This document shows positions 1 through 10,525 of a DNA stretch of 64,000 bases, piece by piece. Under the pieces are notes generated by a model. That model saw only the letters and a program-made list of their open reading frames with translations, did not search any database and was not told the origin of the DNA. A program made the translations under genes and the position numbers. Position 1 is the stretch's first letter. Every line of letters starts with the position of its first letter. This DNA is from Arachnopeziza araneosa (Eukaryota > Ascomycota > Leotiomycetes > Helotiales > Arachnopezizaceae), in the NCBI GenBank assembly GCA_003988855.1, contig QYAI01000087.1, forward strand, positions 102,194 to 166,193, read 5' to 3'.

Positions 1-1800
1 TCCACTGAAAGGGAATCGCAAGACGATCCAGTTACATCTGACGCGGATTTCAAGCACCAACTTCAAAGAAGTGCGTGGTTTACTTGCGGCTGGACGCTAC
101 AGGGGCTACTAGCCCCAAGTGAAGTGGTGTTCTTCAACAAATCATGGTCTTTGATAGGCGATCGTTCAAGTCTTCGGCATAATAATAGTGATATCACTAG
201 CATACCACCAGACTTTCTCATATCTTGCCAGCTATCCCAAGCTAGCATTGCACAACGAATATCATGGGCAGCAGAAAGAAAGACATCCCGTAAGGAGGAT
301 ATTGCATATTGTCTTCTCGGACTTTTCGACATCAACATGCCGTTACAGTACGGTGAAGGAAGCGAAAGAGCTTTCTATCGGTTACAAGAAGAAATCATCA
401 AGCGGTCCGAGGATCAAACAATATTTGTATGGGGCTACAATGAACCATAGTATGAAGATTCAAGCAGCGTTCTCGAATTTACCTCAGCGCTCGCTAGATC
501 ACCATCACACTTCGCAGGCTGTAAAGACATCGTTCCGTGTGATCCATGGAGGCCCAAACACACTACGCATTTCGAGATGACCAAATTGGGACTTCACATC
601 GAGCTAGAAACAACGTCTGATTTAATGAACTTTGGATCTCCCTCCATCATAGCCATTCTAAATTGCCGGAAGAGGGATGACTTTGTTAATCTTGTCACAA
701 TTCCGCTCTACAAGAATTCTCGCGATAGAGGCTCACGCTCTCTGAGCGTTTGCAGACTTTCAATCGACTAGGAGTCTTCCAAGAAAGTATCCTTGGAACA
801 TTAAACACAAGGCGCGAGGAGATCTACATTAGTGATCCCGAGCCAATGGCTGCCTTACCACAATTCAAATCGTCTTTTTCAGACTCGGCCCTGATACTAC
901 TTCTTCCAGGCCTAAAATGCGAGCCTCTTTACGTTGATAACTCTTTAAAGAGCGTGCCCAGTCACTGTTACGGCTGTAGGATGCTCAGTTCTTTGAACCG
1001 CCATCGGAATGAAAATGGCCACGCCCAGATTCATGTGTATAAATCTGCTGTATTCGAGACTTCTCAAGACTCCGGGAGATCTCATGTATCGTACTTCCGT
1101 TGCTGGCCAAAACCTGTACCTGGGTCATCTCGGCAAGATGAGTTCTTTATGAAACTTACGCTAAATGAACCCCGGAGAACCGCCTTGAGGCGTCTATTCT
1201 TTGGGAATGCGCCTCCGGAATTTCAGAAATCAAAGGAAGAACGGAAATATCAATGTTTTCTCGCTCGAACGCCTAGTCTGCCTCTGTCATCCTCACCTAT
1301 GCTTAGGTCAATCGAAGAGCTAGAAGCTCTTGAATGGAGGCAGAACATACCCAATGGCCATTCAACACTTATTAGGTAACCTGACAAATATTTTTGAATT
1401 AAGCAAGTTGCGTCAGAGCTTAAAATCTTTTTTATATTACTTAGTTTACTATCTCAACTATCCTGGCTCTAGTAGACATCGGCGTGATGCTGGAAAATAT
1501 GAAATTCTCCTAAAATTATGTTGGAATGTTTTGGGTATTCCATTTGCTATGTTGTTGGCAGGTTTCTTTTGTCTCTTTTTTGGAGTCCATGTTTTGTCAG
1601 CAGTGGAGACAGGTCCTGGAAAGGTGTTTACGACTGCCTCTACTTCTGCTGTCCTATTTTTCACCAGCGGGATAATTCTGATCTCATCTGACGTTTCTCG
1701 TTTGTTTCGAGGACGTTACAAGGACCACTTTGCCCTGTATTTCATTCTTGCTGCAATTTTCTGGATACTTATGGTTGCTTTTGGCGTACTGCCTGAATAA
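1..1800 (+). pseudogene. Decayed HET-domain incompatibility gene, 5' end outside window
   Basis: The frame open from base 1 encodes the region just after a fungal HET domain, with the family hallmarks SAWFTCGWTLQGLLAPSEV, ISWAAERKTSRKEDIAYCL and a following LFDINMPLQYGEG. HET proteins trigger cell death on non-self fusion. The frame is broken by TAG at 448-450, inside what should be a GYNEPQYED-like stretch (CAG to TAG). The same frame then continues to about 740, where a one-base slip moves the coding into another frame (QTFNRLGVFQES, to a stop at 1377-1379). A third frame, 1330-1800, carries two or three strongly hydrophobic helices and may be the original membrane tail. No plausible intron removes the first stop, since the only GT..AG pair there is about 23 nt apart. 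The HET-related identity is strong. Whether 1330-1800 belongs to the same gene is uncertain. Confidence 0.75.
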
Positions 1801-1983
1801 AAGTAACTACTAAAAAAACAACGTAATTAAACCCATACAGTAATAGCCAAAGACAGAAGAAACTCTTGTTGCTGGTTCAGAGATTTATGCTAAATAAATT
1901 CGTTGCCTTCGGCGCTGAAGCAACATTTATGTCTCTGACATGCTAACCTTTACGAAAGTCAAATTGTGCATCCTCGGACGCCA

Positions 1984-2849
1984 CTACCACGGCACCTCCC
2001 TCATACCCCCCTCCTCAAACTCCCAAAATGTTCCCTTCTTAAACACATCCCTCTCACTCTCCAACAACCTAACCACCACCTCCGCCCCATCAAGCGGATC
2101 CCTCGTGCCTCTATACCCATTAAAAGCAGTCTTACAATGCCCCGGATTCACTGCCCAGAAAACCGTCTTCCCCCTCCCTTTCCCAACTCCTTCACCTGCA
2201 TTCAACGTATCTTCACTCCTCTGCAACCCGAGCACCAAAGCATTCAAAGCGGTTTTACTGACTGAATACGCAACTATTTGTGTCGATGGTAGTTTTCCCG
2301 CGCTGGTCCGACCTAGACTCCCTCGGCCGGAGCTGATATTCACAACCCTCGGGTCGGAACTTTCGTGGAGCAGGGGGAGAAATGCTGTTGTCACCGCCAT
2401 GACGCTTGAGATGTTGGTGTTGAAAGTAGTGTTGAAGTTCTCTCTTAGATCAGTGATGTTTTGTGTTTTAGGAAAAGAGGCTATGCCTGCATTGTTCACC
2501 AAGACTGTTGAATTCCACAAATATTAACGTAGTTCTATTTCACTTATGGAACTGATTTGGAAGTGAAGGAATGAGGGAGCATACCGTCTAAGTGTCCCCA
2601 CTTCTTCTTCAATTCTTCGACAGCAGCGAGTACACTCTCGTCGCTGGTAACATCTAGCTGTACAACCTCAAGTTTAGATACCACGCCTAGCTTCTGCAAT
2701 TCTGTGACAGCCTCTTGACCAGAAGAGAGAGAACGACATCCTATGATGTAGATATTTGACGGATGACGGAGAGAAGTGGCTTGGATTATTGAGAAGCCAA
2801 TTCCACGGTTTGCACCGGTAACGAGTATTATCTGATCGAGAAGTGGCAT
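1984..2849 (-). CDS. Short-chain dehydrogenase/reductase (SDR), carbonyl-reductase-like
   Basis: This is an NAD(P)-dependent oxidoreductase of about 261 residues with a Rossmann fold. Exon 1 is 2585-2849 and exon 2 is 1984-2504. The 80-nt intron joins HLD to VLVNNAG, restoring the SDR core. Visible motifs are the cofactor loop TGANRGIG (residues 11-18), NNAG (about 92-95), catalytic Ser in NISSGRGS (about 146), and YSVSK with Tyr168 and Lys172, followed by the NPG turn. The ATG at 2849 gives a normal N-terminus; an in-frame ATG at 2894 would add 15 residues. There is no signal peptide or membrane segment, so it is probably cytosolic. The substrate cannot be read from the sequence. The class is certain; the subgroup is inferred. 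Confidence 0.9.
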
Positions 2850-3194
2850 TTTGAAATCTTGTATGGCAAGAGAGCAAGAAGATGAGAGAATCATTGAAAA
2901 TACAAGCTTTTTGACGACTAAGAGTTTATTGGTTTTATCTCGAGCGCAAATATCAAACGATTGGCTCCCTGAAGTGGAAATATCGGGCCGTTGAAAAGTA
3001 GATGGAGTTAAGAAGGTAAACCCGAATAAACCTCAACTTAGGCGCGCTCTCTTATTTCAAATTTAGTAAACAAGACAGACGAGATTATGGGCCAGAAAAG
3101 ATTGTGTATAAAGTAGGGAGTAGTGGAATTAGCAGTCAGTGGTATCAATACCAAAATGAGGTTAGCTACGCAAAATCTCATTCCTACCTAGTGA

Positions 3195-4466
3195 TTAAAT
3201 GCCCAGTAGAGCTCCCTTTGTGGTTCTAGCTAGCTGTAACCTCCACAACTTCTGTTCTGCACACAAGAACATCTCCCCCTCTTTGCCAAAGCAAAAGTTG
3301 GCAACCCCGCCTGGTACTATGATTCTTCCTATCAGACTACCGGCGGGATTCCAGACCTCAACGCCATCACCACAGCCAGAATAAACGTTTCCATCCAGAT
3401 CACACTTGATACCATCTGGGAAACCTACTGCTGCAAAGGCAAAGACCCTCTTGTTCAGCAAGCAAGGCGCTCCTGACATCTGTACAATGTCAAATGCGTA
3501 GATATGTGCAGCCCTAAAACATAAGTCATGTCCACGAATGTGGAGACCTGACTAACCTGAGAAAATCCTTCTCTCCATCCCCGTGGATATAATCAGTATC
3601 CGTGATATAGCAAACGGTCTCATCTGGACTAAAGCAGATCCCATTCGGTCTCCCAAACCCATCTGCCACAACCCTACACTCTCCATTATTAGGATCAAAC
3701 CTATAAACCTGACACGGTAACGTTGGCTTTTGTCTAAAATCCTGTTCATGTCCATAGCACGGATCCGTAAACCAAATGGACCCATCCTTGGCTACCACCA
3801 CATCATTCACGCTATTGAAGTCCCTGCCGTAGAAATTTGTCACTACAGCTTTCGGCGGTGTCTTGCGCGGCATGAAATAGATACCTCCCGTGCCTGGAGT
3901 TGGAGAACCTTGTGCGCAGAATAGCATGCCATCTTTGTAATTTACCCCTCCGTTTGGCATTTCGATGCCGGGTGGTGGACGCATTTTCGCCCATTCGACG
4001 GTATGAACATCGTTGAGGCCGTTCAGACGATCGGTCCGAGTTAGCTTGACGCGCGATATGAGGATGGTGGGGTATTTGGAGGTAGAGGTTGACTGGAGGA
4101 GGTTGGAGGTTATATAAAGCTCATCGTGGGCGGGGAGGTAGACGCAGGCTTCGTGAAAGAAGGGATTATTGGATGTGCCGGCGGAGGAGAGGAGGAGAGA
4201 ATGTGTGGGAGTTCGACCGACAAGTTTGTTGAATGCTCTGTCGTATTGTAGAATGCTTACTTCGTCTTTTGGGGTTTCGATTGCTCTAGGAGGGGTCAGC
4301 AGCGCCGAGGGTCAAGGTTGGGGGACTTACTTGACTGTTCCATTACTCTCTCCTAGACGATCAACAATCTGTACTTTTTAGGACTATGAATTCTAGAAGA
4401 AGCAGGTCTTCTTACTTGAACCGTTGTTGGAGCTATTGGGATATCCGAATTCGTGACGGTCGCCAT
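3195..4466 (-). CDS. SMP-30/gluconolactonase-like lactonohydrolase
   Basis: This is a six-bladed beta-propeller hydrolase related to fungal lactonohydrolases and gluconolactonases, which open sugar or pantoyl lactones using a bound divalent metal. Four coding pieces are inferred: ATG 4466 to MATVTNSDIPIAPTTVQ, a short exon IVDRLGESNGTV, a long exon ending KDFLR near 3556, and a last exon AAHIYAFDIVQMSGAP to the stop at 3195. That totals about 377 residues. Family hallmarks are PNGGVNYKDG, FNSVNDVVVAKDGSIWFTD, GFGRPNGICFSPDE, TDTDYIHGDG and VGFPDGIKCDLDGN. No secretion signal is obvious. Neighbouring genes give no pathway clue. Fold and family are well supported; the natural substrate is unknown. 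Confidence 0.88.
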
Positions 4467-5248
4467 CTTGGTTGGATTTAAGTGGGGAGATTGAGGCTCA
4501 AGATCAGAGCGGAAAACATTAGTCAGGAAATTCATACGAAGTATCTAACTTAAGATAGTAAGTTGGTCTTTTAAGGCAGTTTGGTTTGCTACGTTTTGAG
4601 AATCTAAGCAAAGATGTATTACTCTTGAAAAGTTTAGATGCAAGTCCTAGTGACTGTCAACTGACCATAAACCACCCTCAATATCCTTTCCCAAAGTAAT
4701 TCATTTACAAATCAGGATTTTTTACCCCCCGAGACTCCCAAGTGTTGCACAGTTAATATTCTCGGTCGCAATACTGATCCTTCTGCTCTTGGCTGAAATC
4801 ATCATGGCGGAAGAAATATATTACAGTCTGGGAGAGTTGAGGGAAGGTATGAACCACAACTCTTAAAGAAGCTTGGCAATATGATTATCGACTTGGATGA
4901 CATAAAATATGGATTTGCGAAAGGTTGGGGGATCGATACGTGTGCCTTTGCCAGAGAGCTATAGAAAATCGGTTTCCCAAGAGAAGGAATTGTAGAGTAA
5001 GGTACGGCCAAAAGTAGCGGCAATTCCGCAGAATTTATCTCAAAATTCTCACCCTGGAAATATCACAAATGTGCATTTAGAGAATATTGTGGTGCACACA
5101 AACAGATTAGGCCACAACCGGAGCTTCCGCAGAATGCTTGCTGGGTAGAGATTCTCAAGGATGCCCTTCTAATTCCACATATATGTACAATTGGTTTCAT
5201 GCTCTAATGATGAGAGCCTACCGCCCGTAATTCTCAGTTATGCTCCGT
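4467..5248. other. Intergenic, no gene recognised
   Basis: This gap of about 780 bases lies between the start of the lactonase gene and the end of the ATP synthase subunit K gene. It holds only short, non-conserved open frames on both strands. It must contain the lactonase promoter and the 3' flank of the leftward subunit K gene. No repeat or RNA gene was seen. Confidence 0.6.
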
Positions 5249-5675
5249 CTAATGTGCTGCTTTCTTCACTGCTTCTGATCCTTTCTTTGCATCCTCTTCG
5301 GCGCTTTTCAGGAAATCCCTTGAATGGATTAGCATTGATCTACAACAAAGGTATGCGGCCATGGGACGTCGCGGAACTTTAGGCATACTTGATAAAGCTC
5401 TCCTCATCAGGACTTTGCGCGTTGATAGGTGGTCCCTGAGTCTTCTTCGCGGCAGATCCGCCAGTGAAAGCAGCAGCAATTCCACCCATGGTGCCAAGAG
5501 TGAGGATCGCAAGCTACAATTGGATAACAATTAGCTTGATATTCAAATAAAAAGCAAGAAGAAGCATGTTCAATTGGATCCTCCGAATCTTGATATCGTC
5601 CTGTGAATAGCATGGTTAGGAACGTACATAGTGGGAGCCAATCTTCTGGCCAAGGATAGAATAATATTGAACCAT
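5249..5675 (-). CDS. ATP19: Mitochondrial F1Fo ATP synthase subunit K
   Basis: This small subunit of the mitochondrial ATP synthase is associated with the dimeric enzyme in the inner membrane. It was rebuilt from three exons, 5628-5675, 5389-5513 and 5318 down to 5249, for 80 residues. The protein opens MVQYYSILGQKIGSHY, followed by one transmembrane helix (LAILTLGTMGGIAAAF), a polar APPIN-like segment (QGPPINAQSPDEESFIK) and a Lys/Glu-rich tail. The order and the length of 80 match fungal Atp19. Both introns have GTACGT or GTATGC donors and TAG or AAG acceptors. It lies head to head with the MTP18-like gene, with only about 270 bases between the two ATGs, so both nuclear-encoded mitochondrial genes probably share a promoter. 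Confidence 0.88.
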
Positions 5676-5944
5676 CTTGACAGATTGAAGCTTCGAGGAT
5701 GTGAGGAGGGTTCGAGGCAGGATTTGAGGTCAATTGAACGTCGCTGTTGTGGATGGATCTTTAATGCGAAGCTCGACGACAAATTCTTGGCGCCTCAAGC
5801 GCAGCCGCGACTAGCCCGGACTCTCCCGCATTCGTTGCCTTGCAGCTCACGAGGACAAGAGGTATTTTACCGTACCTTTTCCTCCCAGCAAGACTTGAGT
5901 CAATACTACTCCGATTGTTTATTTTGGTGTATTTATCTTTCATC

Positions 5945-6855
5945 ATGTCTTCAAACGACTCAAATAAACCTAGAGGACCTCCTCCAACTGGACTTCCAAA
6001 CCCCGAGAAGCTTCCACCGGGACTGCAGAAGATCATTGATTCAGCAGATAAGGAGGATAACTTTTATGATGAGCTTTATGATGGAATGTATGTCATTCAA
6101 GAGCTTCTTGTAAACTCGAATCTGTTATTAAGAGTTGCATGTGCTAACTTTCCCGTAGTGCCCCTCAATCAACAGAAAGTAGTATACGATACGCTGCATA
6201 CGCAACCCGCATACGAACGGCTCTCCTCTCTGCGCAAAGATATGTTGCCTACACCTCTGATATCGGCGAATCATTCCGACCGGTTGCGCATCCAAACTAC
6301 GTTCGAGCAGCATATGGTATTTCATGGGCATACTTGGTAGGCGATGTAGCACACGAAGGGTACAAGGCATACTGCAGCAATCAGAGGACCTTACATCCGC
6401 ATCTCCCTCGAGAAGCTGCTCAGTCAAGGTATAACGATGCCAAGACAGACCTCCCTACGGTCGCACATGATGCCCAGGTTTCTTTGGCCCCCGGGAAGGT
6501 TACACCTTTGAATGACTACAGGACTGTTATGGTTCAGAGAGCAATCTTCCAAAGTATTGCATCTATGGGTCTTCCGGCCTTAACAATTCATTCAATCGTT
6601 CGCTATTCAGGAAAGGCTATGAAAGATGTGAAGAATGTTAGACTCCGGACATACGGTCCGATAGGCCTTGGGCTGGCCGCCGTGCCAGCATTGCCTTTCT
6701 TGTTTGATAAGCCTGTGGAAGAGGCTGTGGAATGGGTATTTCATAAGGGTTTCGAGACATTCGGTGGGAAAGAGTTTGTTGGCGAAGCGCCGTCTACTGG
6801 AAGAGAACAGATGCTAGAGCAGAAAACTCAGCTGAAGAAGAAGAAGGAGTTGTAA
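5945..6855 (+). CDS. MTP18/MTFP1-like mitochondrial fission process protein
   Basis: This is an inner-membrane protein of the MTP18 (mitochondrial fission process protein 1) family, which promotes mitochondrial division in animals. Exon 1 is 5945-6087 and exon 2 is 6159-6855, joined across a 71-nt intron to give 279 residues. The family core is visible: SSIRYAAYATRIRTALLSAQ, RYVAYTSDIGESFRP, the helix AAYGISWAYLVGDVAHEGYK, then MVQRAIFQSIASMGLPALTI, RLRTYGPIGLGLAAVPALPF and FLFDKPVEEAVEWVF. The N-terminal 50 residues are Pro-rich and polar rather than a clear presequence. The C-terminus ends in a Lys-rich coil. It is longer than the roughly 166-residue human protein, mostly from the N-terminal and inter-helix extensions, as in other fungi. 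Confidence 0.88.
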
Positions 6856-7944
6856 TGACGTACCAGACGATTGTACATACGGGTAGCATGGCGTTTTGGG
6901 ACGAACTCGACTTAACCTATGAAACTAGGCATTAAAATATGACTTGGTTGCTTACCTCCATATTCTTTGCTTGGACCTGATCGTGCCGGGTTCTCCGTAT
7001 GTCTCGTGAGAATCCTTCAGCTGAACTTTGGACGAACTGCATAGCGCTTTAATTTGCACAGCCGAGGTGCTTGGAAGAATTTCCCACTAAGCTTTGGGGA
7101 TCTACTGGTCTGTTTTCTCCCCCTCGCTACCAGCTTGAGACTCTCTTATTTTTAGTGAGATCCCACTGGGCTGGAGGTGGCACCGGGCTGCTCCAGCTTC
7201 ACAGTCCTGGGGATCGGACCTCGCTTATTCGGTTCACCTCGCCAGCACTCCCAAAACTGTCAGAATCAATGAAGGGGTAAGAAAATGCATCAGATTCGTA
7301 ATTAGAGTTGATCTTGGTAGGCGAGGGCCAGTTTTGTTTGAGTCTCATCCGCGCTTGATTCGAAATTTCCCTTCAATCAGAACGCCTCACCAGAACCGAA
7401 ACGCGCGAAGCGACCACCCCCTTTCTCGCTTAGCTTCACATCAAAACCTCTCGAGTTTCTGAGTAGAGATCATGAGAGCCAAGCCCTTTCTTTCGGAAGG
7501 TCTTCACGAAAGACGATCTCGGAACATCCCCTCCACCTTTGTGAATCACTGTGGCGTTTACCCTTCATCAGGTAGCGACACGCCAGCCTGATGATTTTCG
7601 TCTCAATTTGGCCTTCCCAGTTGTGATGGCCTGGCCGACATGGGCCCTCGAGCTTTATGCGACAGTGAGATCGTTTTGTATGTCCGTTCGCGAAGGCATG
7701 GATTGGCCCTCCGTTCGAGTTGGCGATGGAGGCATATAAAGAGTTTCTTGATCCTCCAAGACGGTTTTCCTTCTTCACCCCATCATTACTCTCTTTCTTT
7801 GACTTCAGTCTTTACATTCCTTACAGTACAGTGTACTTTACATTCATTACAGTCCTTACACCAACTTTTTCACTCCGGCAGGCCCAACCTTTTAACTTTC
7901 AACAAACCACTACTTTTTACGAGTACCTGAATTTACGAATCGAT
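6856..7944. other. Intergenic; promoter of the secreted-protein gene
   Basis: No coding sequence is recognised here. The last 200 bases before 7945 hold a TATA box and a long pyrimidine-rich leader (CTTTCTTTGACTTC-type tracts), the usual design for a highly expressed mould gene. Confidence 0.6.
7735..7740 (+). promoter_or_regulatory. TATA box for the secreted surface-protein gene
   Basis: TATAAA lies 205 bases upstream of the ATG at 7945 and is followed by a CT-rich leader of about 170 bases. Position and context fit a fungal core promoter, but this is not proof of use. Confidence 0.5.
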
Positions 7945-9208
7945 ATGTATACCAAAACCGCCCTTCTCGCCCTTTTGGCATCCATCGCTGAGGCTCGGTA
8001 AGATTAAAATTTCAGATCGTGGAACGTTTACTGACTCCAGACAGTTTCGGCCAAGAACAAGGAAACGGAGCCATCGCGGCCATCACTGCTTTGAGCAATT
8101 TTGGACAATCTGGCCAAGCTGCAACTTTGGGTGGAGGTTCCATTCAATTCCTCTTGGCTGCTGCAAATCCTTGTGGCAGTGGGTTTATCTCTTCCTATCT
8201 CAAATTCGAAACTAACAGTCGTAGAACTCACCCAAGCCGATCAAATCGTGGCCGAACTTGGCACTGATCCCGCCGTTATCGCAGCCGCTATCGGTCTTGT
8301 TGCTGCTGAACAGAACTTCAATCCATTTGTTGTCAGCATCCCATCAGTCTGCTCCGATCCTACTCTCCCAACTACTGCCGCTCTTCGTGGAGTCGTTCCT
8401 CTCATCGACCCTGCCGTTGGTGGTGAGGCAATTGAAAATGCCAACTCCAACTCATCCAAAACCGCCCCCTTCGATGCTACAGGATTGAGCGTCGCTCAAG
8501 TCATGGTTGCTCACGGTTTCTCCAACTTCACTGGAGTCGCCGTTGATGGTACCAAAACTGCTGCTTCTTCTCTTGGTGGTGCTTCTTCTGGTGGTGATTC
8601 AGTCGCTGTCACCTCAGCTGCGGCTGTCGCTTCTACCACTGCTGCTGCCTTGGGTTGCGGTGGAACAACCCTGGTCACTGTTACTCGTGCCGTAAGTGTC
8701 CCGAAATTACTGTTTCGACCAAACTAACAGCTAATAGGCAACCTCCGCTGCTGTTGCTACATCAGCTGCCGCAGGATCCCAAGCACTGGCAGCCGGTTCT
8801 GGAGCCGTCACCAACGCTGTAACAGGAAATTTTGCCGGCTTCGTCGCCTCCACCATTGCTGGTCTCGATTTCGGCAAATGCGTACCAACTATCAAATTCG
8901 AAGCCGGACTTGATGGCCGGAAAACTACCGAATTCACCTTCCAGGCTATCGACCCTCTTGTCAACAAGGGTCAAGAGGAGGCGCTCAACCCCAACATCAT
9001 CACCAACCGAATCCACGATCAGTTGACCAACGTCTGTGGTGCCAACCAGGCTGCTAAGGATGCCGCTGCTGCCGCTCAAACTACGATCTCCAACTTGGGT
9101 ACGAGAGATTCCAGCACCGCTGATGCATGGAATACTGCTTTGGGCTTTGCTGGTACTAACATCAACCCTGACAACGCTCCTCAAACTGGATTGGTTGGTC
9201 ACACCTAA
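7945..9208 (+). CDS. Secreted alanine-rich fungal surface protein, function unknown
   Basis: Four exons (7945-7997, 8045-8178, 8219-8691, 8738-9208) encode about 376 residues. The signal peptide MYTKTALLALLASIAEA is followed directly by RFGQEQGNGAIAAI. The mature protein is low in charge and Ala/Ser/Gly-rich. It has recognisable segments such as LLAAANPCGIVELTQADQI, GLVAAEQNFNPFVVSIP, RGVVPLIDPAVGGEAIENA and PFDATGLSVAQVMVAHGF. A Ser/Ala linker leads into a C-terminal half with VAGLDFGKCVPTIKFEAGL-like sequence and four or more Cys overall. I recall similar secreted proteins in many filamentous ascomycetes carrying misleading names. No enzymatic motif is visible. The strong TATA and leader suggest high expression. 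Exon joins are supported by continuous reading frame and canonical sites. Confidence 0.8.
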
Positions 9209-9520
9209 ATGTTTACTTGATAGCGGATTGTTTGGTGGAAGACTCGAGGTTGGGAGGCAGGGGCTAAGGTTTTGAGTTTGAGATGTTTATGGTGAAATTT
9301 CCTATGAATGTGTATATAGTATGTATGATGATGGTTGGATATGTACGTGAGAGTTTGAGATCTTGGCATGAAATACATCCATTTCTCTAAATCAGTTCCA
9401 TGCATATGAAAGCCAATCGTGAATAGCCCACTTGAAATAAAGTTCGCCTGACAAGTGTTATAAAAAGGATATATATTTTAGATCTATAATTGGATACAAG
9501 AATTTGGTTGTTTTTATCTC
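9209..9520. other. Convergent 3' intergenic region
   Basis: This AT-rich spacer lies between two convergent genes and holds only 3' flanking sequence. No terminator-like structure or gene was recognised. Confidence 0.5.
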
Positions 9521-10525
9521 TCAACTCCCTCCTCCACCTCTCCACGAGCCCTGAAACTCATGCTTAACAAGCGCCTGTCCCTCACCTGCAGCACTCGCTC
9601 CCGAATGCGGCGCTCCAGACGCAAACGCATCGATCGGGAGAACTAGTATATCACCGAAAAGTTTCGGCGTCCTCATCCCAGTGAGATTCCTCCATCCCAC
9701 CTCCTCTCCGGCCGCCTTAGACAAGAATTCATATACCACCTCAGTCCACCCAGCCGGGCCGGTGATATCCAACACCTCATCATCTGAATAATTGACGTCC
9801 TTTGTTGGCGTCTCAAATGGCCTATTCTTCACTTCTTTCAGAATCCTTTCCACCATCGCCCACAATGCCGGGTGGTTCGGTGAGCTAGCAAGAGTCCACT
9901 GACAGAATTGGACTTCATACGTCGTCCCTAGAACGGGAGGACTCTGATCGGCTTCCAGCCCCACGATGAGTTTTATCTTATCGCGAAACTCGTCCGGAAC
10001 CCATTCATAGAGCGGTCGCAACATCTGAGTATCGATATCACTATATACCCCTCCTTCGATCGCGAGTAACAGATACCGGAGGAAATCCGCTCGGAAGACT
10101 CGTCTTGACATGGCGTAGAATAAGGGAAGGATTTTTGCGTGTGTTTTAGACTTTGAGAGTTTTTGGACGATCGAGAGTGCTCCTTGGGCATCGAGAAGCG
10201 TGTAGGCGTGTGAAGGGGAGCGGGAGATGAAGCTGTGTATGTAGGTGCTGTATCCTACTATCGCGGTCGGATTAAAGTCAAGGTATATCTGCCATATCTT
10301 TGGTGGAATGTGGGGGAGGTGGATGGCGGTATTGGGAGAATAGATATCCAGGGATGGGAACGCCGACGATGCAGCGGATTGGTATGAGGTAAATGCTGTA
10401 TAGAATATGCAGAGAGTGGTAACTATGAGAATGCCGAAAATGATTCGTGACGGACGTGGCCGAGAGTATTGTGAGTACCACTGTGGAAGATCAAAAGAGT
10501 CGAAGTATATGCTTGGCTTTTCCAT
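9521..10525 (-). CDS. GT32 family glycosyltransferase (Och1/mannosyltransferase-like)
   Basis: This is a single-exon, 334-residue type II membrane protein. It has a short cytosolic tail, one membrane anchor at about residues 28-46 (IIFGILIVTTLCIFYTAF) and a Golgi-lumenal catalytic domain. GT32 hallmarks are IPPKIWQIYLDF (about 73-84), the segment RRVFRADFLRYLLLAIEGG, and the metal- and sugar-nucleotide-binding DxD in YSDIDT (163-165). Further matches are the downstream VGLEADQ, FCQWTLASSPNHPALWAMV and ITGPAGWTEVVYEFL. Family members such as Och1 and Hoc1 transfer mannose from GDP-mannose to N-glycans or related glycans. The exact acceptor here is unknown. Family assignment is strong. Confidence 0.9.
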   Translation of the reverse strand: MEKPSIYFDSFDLPQWYSQYSRPRPSRIIFGILIVTTLCIFYTAFTSYQSAASSAFPSLDIYSPNTAIHLPHIPPKIWQIYLDFNPTAIVGYSTYIHSFISRSPSHAYTLLDAQGALSIVQKLSKSKTHAKILPLFYAMSRRVFRADFLRYLLLAIEGGVYSDIDTQMLRPLYEWVPDEFRDKIKLIVGLEADQSPPVLGTTYEVQFCQWTLASSPNHPALWAMVERILKEVKNRPFETPTKDVNYSDDEVLDITGPAGWTEVVYEFLSKAAGEEVGWRNLTGMRTPKLFGDILVLPIDAFASGAPHSGASAAGEGQALVKHEFQGSWRGGGGS

